This document shows, in pieces, positions 24,230 through 34,480 of a stretch of DNA of 64,000 nt (its first letter is position 1; each line of letters starts with the position of its first letter). The notes beneath the pieces were generated by a model. The model was not told the DNA's origin and ran no database searches. It worked only from the letters and a program-made list of their open reading frames with translations. Source of the stretch: Axinella damicornis (taxonomy: Eukaryota; Porifera; Demospongiae; Axinellida; Axinellidae); the NCBI GenBank assembly GCA_963931865.1, contig OZ007513.1, forward strand, positions 7,114,157 through 7,178,156. Direction: 5' to 3'. The translations under genes were made by a program, and so were the position numbers.

Positions 24230-25280
24230 GGATGGTGATCACGTGACAGGTGTGTTAATTAGAATGAGCTGCAATACTTCGCCTATGCTACCAACGGGTT
24301 GCAATGTGGCTACCAGGAGTGTGGTTGCCCCACGTCTCAATGGAAACCCACCCCAAATCTGAGAGAATGTTTAGCTAAAACCCTGGTGTAAGGACTTGAA
24401 CCTGGGGCGGTCAGATGCACTTCTGAATATGAATTTGATCTGAGTCTGATAGGATACTGAGTATGCAGCAACTGCTGATGATGCTCAGGGTGTGGTGACA
24501 CTGAGATACTGGAGCTCAGGCATTGGAGCCGAGGATAACAACATACGTACACCATCCATGGACATGGCTCAATTCTCAAGCTGGCTCTCATGGAAATTGA
24601 GCTGTGTCTCAGTATAGATAGTGCACATCACTGTCCTTTGCTGCCATGCCTGAACTTCCAACAGCTAAGTCTGATTGGATTTCAGAACACCTGGTACAAG
24701 TCCTGCATTCTTTTTCATGTATATAACATCAAAACAGTATGCATGACAGTAAAAATGTCTTTACCCACCATGTAATTGTGATCCCTATTGCCCCTGAGGA
24801 GGAGGGTATGTCTTCCTGAGCCAGTCTGAGGGTCTCGAGATAGTATAGGCTGCTTGGAGGGGGAGGGGGAGAGTGAACCACTCAGCTTGGGAGAATGAAG
24901 AGGTGTAGGAGGCGGAAGAGCATGGAGGAGAAAGGAGGAGGAAGGGGGAGAGAACAGGAGGATGACAGAGGGAAAGCAGGGGAGAAAGGAGGGGGTCGAT
25001 GGGGAAGGAGGAGGAAGAATGGGAAGGGAAGGAAAAAGAGGCAATCTGTACGCTCATCTTCGAGATGAGGGAGGGATGTACAATAAGGCATACATGGCAT
25101 CCTTTTGTGGATATAATTATATTCAAAGTTGATCTGTATGGCTGCTATCCTGAAGAGCATGCAGACTGCACGTTGCATCTACCGCTCTGCCTTGGTAACA
25201 AGCTATATGTATGGGCCTAAAAATGGTTATGGCCAGCCTTTCTGGAGTTGTATGTGCGAGTAGTCCAGAGGTACCGAGCT
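24230..25280. other. no supported gene; purine-rich 24850-25045
   Basis: 24850-25045 is a G/A-rich tract (AGGAGGAAGGGGGAGAG type). A sequence like a Pol III B box (GGTTCAAGTCC, minus strand, near 24400) may be half of a SINE, but no A box is visible. Confidence 0.35.
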
Positions 25281-25286
25281 AGCTAC

Positions 25287-25371
25287 CTGTAACTTCCTCA
25301 GAGCTACTTACATCTTCCTCAGAAAGCCTCAGTGCTGCTTGGAGAGTACAGAACCTCCGTGGTGCCGCCAT
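25287..25371 (-). CDS. possible first coding exon of a minus-strand gene
   Basis: ATG at 25371 opens MAAPRRFCTLQAALRLSEED and continues acidic (SSSEEVT) to a donor CAG/GTAGCT at 25287. GC-rich DNA with CpG and GCGC motifs lies upstream (25380-25450), as in promoters. The pattern of a short helix followed by acidic residues is common at the start of transposase-like multi-copy proteins, but I find no later exon at 24.2-25.3 kb, so this is only a candidate. Confidence 0.3.
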
Positions 25372-25869
25372 TAGCAATCGAAGTCCAGAGGACGGCGCAT
25401 GCACAAACGCGCACGGAGATCTTTCCCGCGAGTACGCGGGAAAAATTGGCGCCAAATTTGGAGCGTGACAGATCGATAGGGCCTGTAATCTCTGCGTGTG
25501 GGTCACACTCCAAATGGTTCTGCAGCAGACAAACCTTGCCTGCTGCGTTCCTTTTGGTGTGACAAAGAACATCAAGTGGTATAAAATGGCCTTGAGCTGG
25601 GGGCTAGGTTTACTAGGTTTATCTTCATTTGAGGGCCTCGAACTCTGTCGCCAACTGGTTCTGCTGCTACCTCCAGACTTTGCATTTCGGGTCTGTACCG
25701 CCTGATGTGTGAACGAGGAGTGTGGTGTGTAGGGCTGGGCGGTTGCGGGGGGAGAGGGGGGTCGTGATTCGTTGGAAACAGAGTTTACCTGCTGCTGGCT
25801 GTGGAGGTACAGTCCCAGTCAGAACAGGGGTGGCTCATGCCCAGCGTTCACTTCTCTGACCCCCTCACA

Positions 25870-26830
25870 CTTATAGCTTTGGGAGGGTGGAGCATTAGGC
25901 GAGCATTTATTTATTTTTTGGGAAGGGTGGAGCATTAGGAGCTCGAGCATTTTTTTTTCTCTTTTTTTTTCTTTTTTTTGGGGAGGGGTGGAGCATCTTT
26001 TTTTTTTCTTTCTGGGAGGGGTGGAGCATCGATCGGGAGGGGTGGAGCATCAATTGGGGGGTGGAGCATCGATCGGGAGGGGTGGAGCATCGATTGGGTG
26101 GGTGGAGCATCGATCGGGAGGGGTGGAGCATCGATTGGGTGGGTGGAGCATCGATCGGGTGGGGTGGAGCATCGATCGGGTGGGGTGGAGCATCGATCGG
26201 GAGGGGTGGAGCATCGATCGGGAGGGGTGGAGCATCGATTGGGTGGGTGGAGCATCGATCGGGAGGGGTGGAGCATCGATCGGGAGGGGTGGAGCATCGA
26301 TCGGGTGGGGTGGAGCATCGATCGGGAGGGGTGGGCAATCTGACCCCCTCACTTTTAGTTAGCATTCGGAGGGGCGGAGCATCGATCGGGAGGGGTGGAG
26401 CATCGATCGGGTGGGGTGGAGCATCGATCGGGAGGGGTGGAGCATCGATCGGGAGGGGTGGAGCATCGATTGGGTGGGTGGAGCATCGATCGGGAGGGGT
26501 GGAGCATCGATCGGGAGGGGTGGAGCATCAATCAGGTGGGGTGGAGCATCGATCGGGAGGGGGAGCATAGGGAGATGGAGCATTGGGAGGGGGAAAATTA
26601 GGAGGGTATTTACTTTAAGGAGGGAGGGGAGCATTGGGAGGGTGGAGCATAAGGGGGGTGGGGGGGAGGTTGGGGAGAGGGGGACCATTGGGAAGGTAGA
26701 GCATTAGGAGGGTGTATTTTGAGGGAGAGGTGTGGAGCATCAAGCTTGAGCATTTGTTTTCATCATTGCCTTCAGCTACAGGGAGGAGCATCATCGTTTT
26801 AAGGAGGGATAGGAGGGGTGGAGCATCCGT
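25870..26830 (+). repeat. 20-21 bp satellite array (GTGGAGCATCGATCGGGAGG)
   Basis: The core 26020-26570 consists of more than 20 units of 20-21 bp centred on the palindromic ATCGAT/CGATCG. Flanks at 25870-26020 and 26570-26830 are degenerate (GGAGCATTAGG). It is interrupted at about 26333-26375 by TCTGACCCCCTCAC..., which also occurs at the array start (25857), so a whole block was duplicated. Unit length near 21 leaves frames open on both strands (WSIDREG, GASIGRG), but these are not genes. Confidence 0.95.
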
Positions 26831-26908
26831 GTGCAAAAAAATTGTCTGGGAACAAAACTACGTAAATACACTGGTGTGCAGCATATACGTACTGTATGCA
26901 CGTGATAA

Positions 26909-27013
26909 TGTCAGTGTCCCTGAAGAGCTTCCTGGACACTGTGGGAGAATACGTTGATGAATGGACCTTCAACACGAAGGAAATGGTTGTTGGAGCATCC
27001 AGTGGCCTAGTAT
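26909..27013 (+). CDS. short ORF, faint FUN14-like resemblance
   Basis: ATG opens MSVSLKSFLDTVGEYVDEWT and runs for 34 codons to TAG. The end (KEMVVGASSGL) faintly resembles the start of FUN14 domains, where a similar segment begins the first membrane helix. No continuing exon is visible before the SINE at 27065. It could be an isolated exon or chance. Confidence 0.2.
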
Positions 27014-27064
27014 AGAAGATGCAGTTGAAGGATTAATGCAGAGGAAATGGAGGAGTCTAGTTTT

Positions 27065-27275
27065 TGTTCTTAATTATTATTACCTGTAAAGGTTTGCCAC
27101 AATGGTGGCTAACGAGGGCCTGGAGGGACTGACGGTTTAAAGTCCCCTCTGAAGGGCATGAAGGAAAACCCCTTCTGCTCAGCTTTGGGGTTGGGCTGAG
27201 TTCACCCCAAAGAAAATAATGCACTTAGAACCAGGTCCACAGCCAAGCGCTCTAACCACTTAGCCATCATTTGTT
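27065..27275 (-). mobile_element. tRNA-derived SINE-like repeat
   Basis: On the minus strand, TGGCTAAGTGGTTAGAGCGC (A-box-like, 27248-27267) is followed by GGTTCTAAGT (B-box-like, about 27223-27232) and a non-tRNA body ending near TTACAGG. The A-to-B spacing is slightly shorter than in a true tRNA and no cloverleaf 3' half is evident, so it is a SINE head rather than a functional tRNA gene. Confidence 0.5.
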
Positions 27276-27442
27276 CAGCATGAGAAAATGACAGAGGCGG
27301 CAGTCTCTACCATCACTCGGAGAGGTAAGGGTGATGTGGATGGGCAGATTGGTGTGGGAACTACTCATTAGGTGTGGAGCATGCAGCAGAGGTATGGTGG
27401 ACAGGTGGGAAGACTGCAAACAGGAGGAAGCCTGCATTGGCA

Positions 27443-27603
27443 GCCTCATTCCCAGGCTCCTACCGAGTCTCGTTCCCAGACCCTCATATGTGCAGAAGAA
27501 GGTCTGGCCACGAGACTAGCTCCTACCCAGCTTTTTGTTGCACTCTAGCTGTAGATATGTAATTTGCAACAAAAAGCTGGGGAGGAGCCTGGGAACTAGG
27601 CTA
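27443..27603. mobile_element. TAGCC-family MITE containing a nested 54-bp member
   Basis: Outer ends CAGCCTCATTCCCAGG and (reverse complement) TAGCCTAGTTCCCAGGC. Within it, 27465-27518 is a 54-bp element with ends GAGTCTCGTTCCCAGACC and TAGTCTCGTGGCCAGACC, flanked by a perfect 9-bp duplication GCTCCTACC (27456-27464, 27519-27527). Confidence 0.8.
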
Positions 27604-28870
27604 CGTGATGGTCCTCACATGCTCATGCACAACAACAACAATTACATTCCTGGCCACAAGGTTTCGTACAGGACAAATTGATTTACGGTGGGGATTCTGG
27701 GGAAGCTCAGTAGGCTGAGAGTGGCCATGCGGGTGTGCTTGTGGGAGACACTCGGATCGATGTCCCCCCCCCCCCCCCACCCAACACACACACACACACT
27801 GGATGAAACTGGTGATTAGTGCATGGGTGTGTTGAAGAGAATGATTGTAGAGTAATGTTTTTTTTCCAGTTGACTGCATGCTTCACGTGGGCGTTTTCAA
27901 ATAAATGTATTGGCATCACATACATGTGCTAGCCACCTAGAAGGAGGCTGGGGAAAGGGTGTGAGCTGGTGGATGAAATCAAGGTCTGCTGAAGTACCCA
28001 TGTGGCGAGAGCAGGACAAAAGAAGAAAATTTGTCCTACCAGTTAGAGGAGTGTGGTTGCCTCAGGTATGCACTTAATTAAGAAAGATTTTGACTACACC
28101 AATTGCAAAAATAACTCATAATCTGAAACTCACCACGGCTGCAACATTTCAATGTTCCAGTACAATATTGTTCTGCGCTGTACATGTATATAGAAAAGGA
28201 TATACATGTTAACACGTTCCACGACAACACACAACAACAATAGCCTTAGTTTGTGATTGAGTGACAACCACACTATTGGTAGCCAGTGCTACTCGCCCGT
28301 GACACAAGCCAGCTCGTTCCAATAGCCATAGTCTGTGCTTGAGTTAGACAAGCAACTGGGGAAAGACTATACAAATACCAAGGACACACTACATCCTTGT
28401 ATGAGACTAGAGATTGCATCATGTCGCCCGTATGTAACAACCCAGGCAGCCTCAACTGCTGTACCACTCAATGAGGGGCACACTCGTCTGGAATTCCAAC
28501 ATGGAACACGGAACTTCCTTCTGACAAAGGCACGTCGTACTTCAAAGTCAGACCTGCCTTTGCCGGAAAGAAGTTCACCACAAGCACGAGTTGGCAGCCA
28601 CATGCACTAATCGACCATTAATCAAGTCTCCCTCACAGCTGTAATGTTACACCAGGAGACTACATTGCACTTCTGTCTCTGGTCAGCAGTACAGCTGACC
28701 TCCAGAAGTAGGCATTAATTGGAGTCAACAGTACGTACGAGGTGGGGCAAAAACCGTAAGTATGAACTGGGGGATACGATCAGAATTTGCTTCTTGTGCT
28801 CTCTGATGTGGTCCAAGGAATGTGTTCAAGCCACAAATATGCTTTGATCTCTGACCCAGCACCGCTGAAT
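27604..28870. other. no supported gene
   Basis: Includes a C-run at about 27766-27778 and CA repeats. The plus frame 28335-28610 (ending KSDLPLPERSSPQARVGSHM) has an even codon look but no splice or family support. Confidence 0.35.
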
Positions 28871-28871
28871 A

Positions 28872-29112
28872 GAGCATCCATGACCGCATGACTACACTGC
28901 TCAATTGCTGGGACCATGTGACCATCCAAAAATCGTCCATGATCGCATGACTACACTGCTCAATTGCTGGGACCCTGTGACCATCCAAAAATCATCCATG
29001 ACCGCATGACTACACTGCTCAATTGCTGGGACCCTGTGACCATCCAAAATTGTCCATGACCGCATGACTACACTGCTCAATTGCTGGGACCCTGTGACCA
29101 TCCAAAAATCTT
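28872..29112 (+). repeat. 59-bp tandem repeat, about four units
   Basis: Units starting GACTACACTGCTCAATTGCT at 28890, 28949, 29008 and 29066 (59, 59 and 58 bp apart), each containing GACCATCCAAAA. Minus-strand frames read through it but are artefacts. Confidence 0.95.
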
Positions 29113-30345
29113 GACTGTGTGACCTTTTTTGTAGAGTACAGAGAGAAAATAGCTGTAGATGTTGGACTGGATGGGCACCGTCATCGTCAAAGTTACTCCT
29201 TGATCGCACTGTTCAAGTCCGTTGTTGGACCACTTCACTTTTGAGTATTAAGTTATTCCTGCGCAGACCACACCTGCGGGCACTCCTCTACACAGGAGAA
29301 TCACTGAATACAAAACTTCAAATGGTCCCACCACGGTCTCGAACAGACATGCGGATGGCATGGATACAGAGCTCTGATGGTTACGATGCCCGTCCTGTCC
29401 GTATCTTCATGTGGTGTCTCCTGTGTTTTACATGCATGTGGCATTATAGAGCACTGGTGGCCACTTTCAGTGCAGGAGGTATAACCCACATCGGGTGTGC
29501 ATGCACTTAATACCTACATACCTTGGAATCATTCCTCTATACTGCATTCCAGTGGAGTGGGAGGAGTAACTGTTGCTTATGTGGGGTGGGGGGCCATGGT
29601 GGCCAGCACAAGAGAGGGCTGCGCTCTGCATGGAGAAGAAGAGGAACAGCACTCTGCATGAGAGCTAGTTACTGCACAGTGTGCAAGAGAGCACTATGAC
29701 CGCAATCACACAATGGTACGCACTCCTTACACCTCCCCTTACAAACAACACACACACACACACACACACACACACCTCATTGTGACTCTCATAATCCGAT
29801 GGATTTCAACTAGAATGCAGAACGTTACATTATGCCGCAGTGTCTCTTTCCTCACTAAGCTGTTCGTATCTCACTTCAGACATGCTGGGGCTGGAAGTGA
29901 TCCACGATAGTAAGGTGAAAACTCCATGCCAACCAACCATAGAACAATATTATTGTACTACCTGTTGTTTTCGTACCCGATTTAGCGTGGGGCTTCTGTG
30001 CAGGAAAACCCATAGTCAGTGCATTCCTGTCAGCTAGGGGCGACTGGATGAGACATGCTGACATTAGTTTTTTTCGACCGTTTCAACACAGCTAATGTCA
30101 CTGACAGGCTCTATCATGATTGTACCTCCAATACCACCTCTTCGTCAAGTTGGCTTTCTGCGCTTAAACCTTGAAGGGTACTGGCAACAACTCTAACCTT
30201 CAGCCATGACTGAAGGTTAGGTTATGAAACTTTCGCAGTCCATGCATGGTCTGGGAGACTAGATTCAGGCAACGATTACAGCATGGCTACGTAATCATAC
30301 TGTGCCACCCTATAGTCATTTTGTTGCATTTTTCTTCCTTTTGCA
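29113..30345. other. repeats, no supported gene
   Basis: 29165-29290 matches part of 43260-43380 (GGGCACC, GTCAAAGTT, AGACCACACCT, GGGCACTCCTCTA) and, in reverse, about 43675-43735. (CA)n at 29750-29775. Confidence 0.45.
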
Positions 30346-30589
30346 GGATAATTTTGATCCTGCCATGGCACGGCATTGCTCGAGCTTTCCTAGGGGAGAA
30401 TTTAGACTCTCCGACTGAGGTTAATTTAATTCAACTCTACCTCTAGCTAGCTCTGGCTACCACTTGCTTGCTCACATTAACTTGAACTTGAATGTTGTAT
30501 CTATTCTATTCTTGGGCAAATTATTATGCATGGTTCTGAAACTTCCACCAGGATACAAATTACTATTAAGCCCTTTAATTTAATTTATG

Positions 30590-30850
30590 GCCAGCCTCGT
30601 TTACCTTGCAGAGTGGATGTCCCTGCCTGCATGGAAGATGACCTTTTGCTTCCTCCCCACAACAGCTGTTGCTCGTAGTAACACTCGCAATTTCCGGGGC
30701 AGCAGGACAATTTCCGGACTGTCCCGGAAATAGCACGAGTTCGCCGCGGGGGGTACTGTAGCTACTACATAGTACAGTGTACGATCACGGAAGAATGAGA
30801 GAGTCCAGTCATTACGCAACTGGAAAATTCCCCGGATTTTATTTGCAGAC
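30590..30850 (-). repeat. inverted, diverged copy of the ABCG first-exon region
   Basis: In reverse complement this matches 34880-35120: GTTGCGTAATGACTG near the 5' side, GGGGAGGAAGCAAAAGGTCAT versus GGGAGGAAGCGAAAGGTCAT, and CACTCTGCAAGGTAAACGAG with GCTGGCCATAAA at the exon-intron border. The reading VVGRKQKVIFHAG corresponds to CCGRKRKVILHSA in the ABCG exon. It is a remnant of a third ABCG copy or an exon captured in a rearrangement; no further ABCG exons follow. Confidence 0.6.
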
Positions 30851-31147
30851 GGCGTCACATTTCCGGTGTCAAAATGGAGGACGGAAGCGGTATCAACAGC
30901 AGAGCTCTCTTCCCTCTCTACGCCATCTCTAATCGCTCCTACTGATAGCAAACGTGGATCAGGGGGTCTAGAGGCACAGATGCACAGATACAAGACGATG
31001 AATAGACCTACAAGGGAGATTTGCGGTATTAGTTGTGAGCAATCGAGCAGTGTTCCTTCCGCGAAATGTGGAGGAGCTTCATAAGACGGACTACCACCCG
31101 GCAAGGGAAAGTGTGCACATCTGGAGGCTGAAGTATGGTATAGGTAA

Positions 31148-31400
31148 GTGTCTAGTGATGCTGCCAGTCAAGTATTATAAGCAGATGTGTGTCAGAAAAT
31201 AAAATATCACTACATAAAATCTACCTATAAACATTGCATTCTGCACGTGTACATAACCATCCATTGTCGACATGTCTGTACACGACAAATCTTTTGGACA
31301 AACTGAATTTCGAGTATATAATGTATCGTAGATGTATCATAGATCCTCTAAATCAGTCTCATCTCTCTCCAATACCTTTGCCTTTTCCCTTCCTGAACTG
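31148..31400 (+). repeat. direct duplication of 32268-32505
   Basis: Shared ordered blocks: TCTAGTGATG, AGTATTATAAGCAGATGT, ATATCACTACATAAAATCTAC, CATTGCA and ATCATAGATCCTCT, then the last codons of the nuclease-CXC frame. The 3' end of that gene is therefore present twice, with 0.9 kb of transposon sequence between the copies. Confidence 0.8.
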
Positions 31401-31607
31401 GTATGTTTCCTCACATGAGCATTGCGTAATCGACAAATGGCCAAAATGTTCAGAAGAAAAAGCGAAGTTTTGCATTTTGTTCACCCAACACGTTCAATGC
31501 TTGGTGTGTATGACAGTCGCCCCCTGCTAGCCAGATATGCGTGATAAGTAACCTGGTACCTTAGCTCTTCTTGCTGTTCTGAGCCCCAGATCGCCCACGT
31601 TCAATTA

Positions 31608-32149
31608 CCGTACTCTCGCGAAAGTCCGCCCATGGGCGCTGCATCTTACTTTCTCACCAAACAGGGGGGTGGGCGCTCTTTCGAGTGTTTCCGCATTCAA
31701 CCTTGAAAGAGCGCCCACCTTTGTTTACGTACACAAGTAGTGCAATAGCAGCGATCGAGCAGCAAGCGCGCGTGAGTCAAAGCCCTCCCAGCACATCTAC
31801 ATCGCTGGAGTCACTAGCAACATCACCGCTCACCACGTCGTCTTCGCTGCCGCCAAGCGCTGGCTGAGGTCCAGCGTGGAGGCCGCGGGGCCGTCATCAG
31901 CCTCACAGGCAAGCCACATGGACACCATAGATACGGATACACAGACTAATAGAGACTTGCTACAAGGAGGTTCTTACCTCAGATACGCTGGAACATCTCA
32001 CTAATGCGCTCCATCGCCTGTTACAGGACGAGGCTATAGCGCGAGGGTGGGGGCTCATTCGAGTAAACTTTGACCCTATATAGAAAATTGAGCCAAAAGT
32101 GGGGGGTGGGCGCTCTTTGCGGAGTGGGCGGACTTTCGCGAGAGTACGG
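31608..32149. mobile_element. mariner-type MITE with CCGTACTCTCGCG ends
   Basis: Ends CCGTACTCTCGCGAAAGTCC are inverted and nearly identical, with GGGGTGGGCGCTCTTT blocks in both arms, flanked by TA (31606-31607, 32150-32151). It is inserted into a degraded TAGCC-family element (31380-31605 and 32152-32272). Confidence 0.85.
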
Positions 32150-32420
32150 TAAGTCCTTTCCTCCACCTTTCTACCCTCAACGTCATGCACGTGAGGAAAC
32201 ATACCAGGCCCTTTGCATTCTTTCGTGCAACCGAAAGCGGCGTGCGGGCCTGGGAATGAGGCTAGTGATGTTATAGCACTACCAGTATTATAAGCAGATG
32301 TTTGTCAGGATATCACTACATAAAATCTACAATGTCATAATATTATTAACATTGCAATCTGCATGTGTACAACCAACCATTGTCATACATGACATTGTTT
32401 AGAAATTAAATATTGGTGTA

Positions 32421-34480
32421 TCATAGATCCTCTGAATCACTACTGTCGGTCTCATCTATTTCCGATACCTCTCTGCCTTCTCCTTTCCCGAAAATCTGGT
32501 CAATTATATCTTCTGTGTCGTGTACCTCAATATCAGTGGTATATGACTCTTCTTCAAGAGCTATTTCAGCCATCTCATCTTGTTGTATAACCTCCTCTGT
32601 GTTGGAACAGTTAATGCACTGGCATCCTATTGAGCATTGAATCTTTTTCCTTCTGCAGCCGCATAGTCCAGTGCATCCTGTGGTGCACCTGCACCCTCTT
32701 AGCAGTGAAGTCACCCTTTGACGAACTGCGGTGACATTGCTCTCACTGTCCCAAATCACAGTAAGTTCGCCATTGTTGAGAGACCAGCCACACTGTGTGA
32801 TTGGTTCAAGGGTCATAGTGTTGCGATCAGCTTGCTGCCACATGTGAACAACCCAGCATGATCGCTTCCAATGAAGTAGCAAGGCCTCGTCAGAGGGAAT
32901 CATCTCGTTTTCAAAAGCAGTTCGATCCCAAATATTTTGCCTTATGTCTTCAAGCCATCTCGAATGCTGTTGTTGCACTGTGAGGCTAGGATCACTGAAC
33001 TTTTTGAAATGAGCAACTGGTGATGGTGTTTCAAAGCCACTTGAATGCTTCTTGAAATAAACAGTACCAATTAATCGGATAAAGGATAAGTATCCTTGCT
33101 GGTAGACCTCATCTTGTAAGGCTGTATCTGCTAAGGTTCCAGGAGTTGTTTCATCTCCAGACGATATAAATGATGCATACTGATAGAAATATCTGAGAAA
33201 GGTTGCTTTTCCAAGTCTGCTGAAAAATGAGATATAATCACAACCTGAAACTACAAACAAGGTTTGTAGTATCTGCGGCCGAAGGCTAGGATTGATGTGT
33301 GCTAGGTCAGGGTCGTTACACAATGCCTGAACCAATGCGGTAAGGTTCAACAGTCTTAGCTGGCGAGAATTGACTGCATTTACTTGCACAATTATTTCTT
33401 TTTGTGTCACACATTTTAGCGGAAGCCCAATATGATACACATCTGTATCTGGGGACATGATCAAGATGTTAGCACAACTGGTTTTCCTAGCATGAAGCCA
33501 TAACCTTGTGTCTGTTTCTTCAGCGTTGGAGGAGAATACAGGGTCTGGTTGTTTGCAGTTGTTTCCCCGGACGAACCAAGCTGTATCCACCTCGACTCCA
33601 TCATATGCTCCTGCCACATAGAGGGTCTGCTGAGGCTGAAGATAAGTGCCTATGTTGTTGAGGAAGTATGTTCCAACAAATCGGACTAGGCTTCGTTTAC
33701 ACTCATGGCAATTTATGAAATTTTCTCTCCATTTTCGAGGTGGTATTTTGGTATTTGATGTCACTTAATCACAGCAATGCCCTATTGTAAGTGTTGCTGA
33801 CGCATCCCGCCGCTGATGTTCAAAAAACTTTGGAGTGTTCATTACATGCCCCGGGTTGTCAAATATGACATGTACTTCCTCGCTTCCTCGACTGAATTGA
33901 GATACAACATACCTTTTCAAAAGAAACCTTGCATAGTCTGAAATTGTTTTGTGGCTGCCGAGAGGCGTTGTGTTGATTAAAAACATTCCCTCAATTAGAG
34001 AGCATTGGGGCCTCCAGCCTGTAGGAAGTGCTGCAGTAAAGACAGGTGGCTGTGATGTCTTGTATCTAGCTTCCAATGAGTTGGTGGTGTAGCTCTTTTG
34101 ACCCTTGAGTAGTTTCCCATCGTGGTCGCATAATGCAACAGGGTATTCAAGCAGCTGTTCTCCTGGTTTGTCTATAGGCCTGCCATTTTATTTAGAGTAC
34201 AGCATTTTCTTTTTCATGGCTGCAAGAATAAGACGTTTGTCTTTTTCCAACTGCGACACCCTTCTTGTTTTAACCTGCCTCACTGAAAATGTTTGCATGC
34301 GACGTTTCCTGTTTGGAGCTTCGACACTGGGCTGTCTTAGGATGAAGTAGGCTATCCTAAGTTCATAATCCTCTTGACCGATCTGTCTGAAATTCAGCAG
34401 GTCATGGCATTGCTGTTGGGTTGCTTTTTGGTTGGCAGCAGCTGCAGTTTGCACTGTGCGGGAGAGCTTGTCGCGGTATT
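32421..34480 (-). pseudogene. FEN/PIN-like nuclease + CXC-domain protein, one frame with two in-frame TAA
   Basis: One minus-strand frame runs from about 34480 to the stop at 32421 with only two interruptions, TAA at 34188-34190 and TAA at 33765-33767. N-terminal part: basic and coiled (TRRVSQLEKDKRLILAAMKK). Middle: EARYKTSQPPVFTAALPTGW and SEEVHVIFDNPGH. Then a nuclease-like core, SPDTDVYHIGLPL and LFVVSGCDYISFFSRLGKA, the Asp/Gly pattern of XPG/FEN-type domains. C-terminal part: a Cys cluster CRCTTGCTGLCGC and CSIGCQCINC resembling CXC (tesmin/TSO1-like) domains, and a very acidic tail. I recall such nuclease-CXC proteins as multi-copy in sponges and cnidarians; the function is unknown and a mobile-element origin is plausible. 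The coding character continues across both stops with no shift, so they look recent, or are sequence errors, or are bypassed. Confidence 0.65.

Noticed and set aside
24395..24420. tRNA or SINE from a lone B-box-like GGTTCAAGTCC
   Set aside because: No A box or other tRNA part upstream.
25978..26707. Long open frames on both strands (GASIGRG, WSIDREG, IDAPPLP)
   Set aside because: They are translations of the 20-21 bp satellite; several frames on both strands stay open only because of unit length.
25870..26830. CRISPR-like array
   Set aside because: Direct repeats without unique spacers in an animal nuclear genome; it is a satellite.
27223..27267. Functional tRNA gene
   Set aside because: A- and B-box-like motifs are present, but the cloverleaf and 3' half are not, and the spacing is short.
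30601..31104. 167-codon minus frame as a new gene
   Set aside because: Its coding-like end is the diverged copy of an ABCG first exon; the rest has no support.
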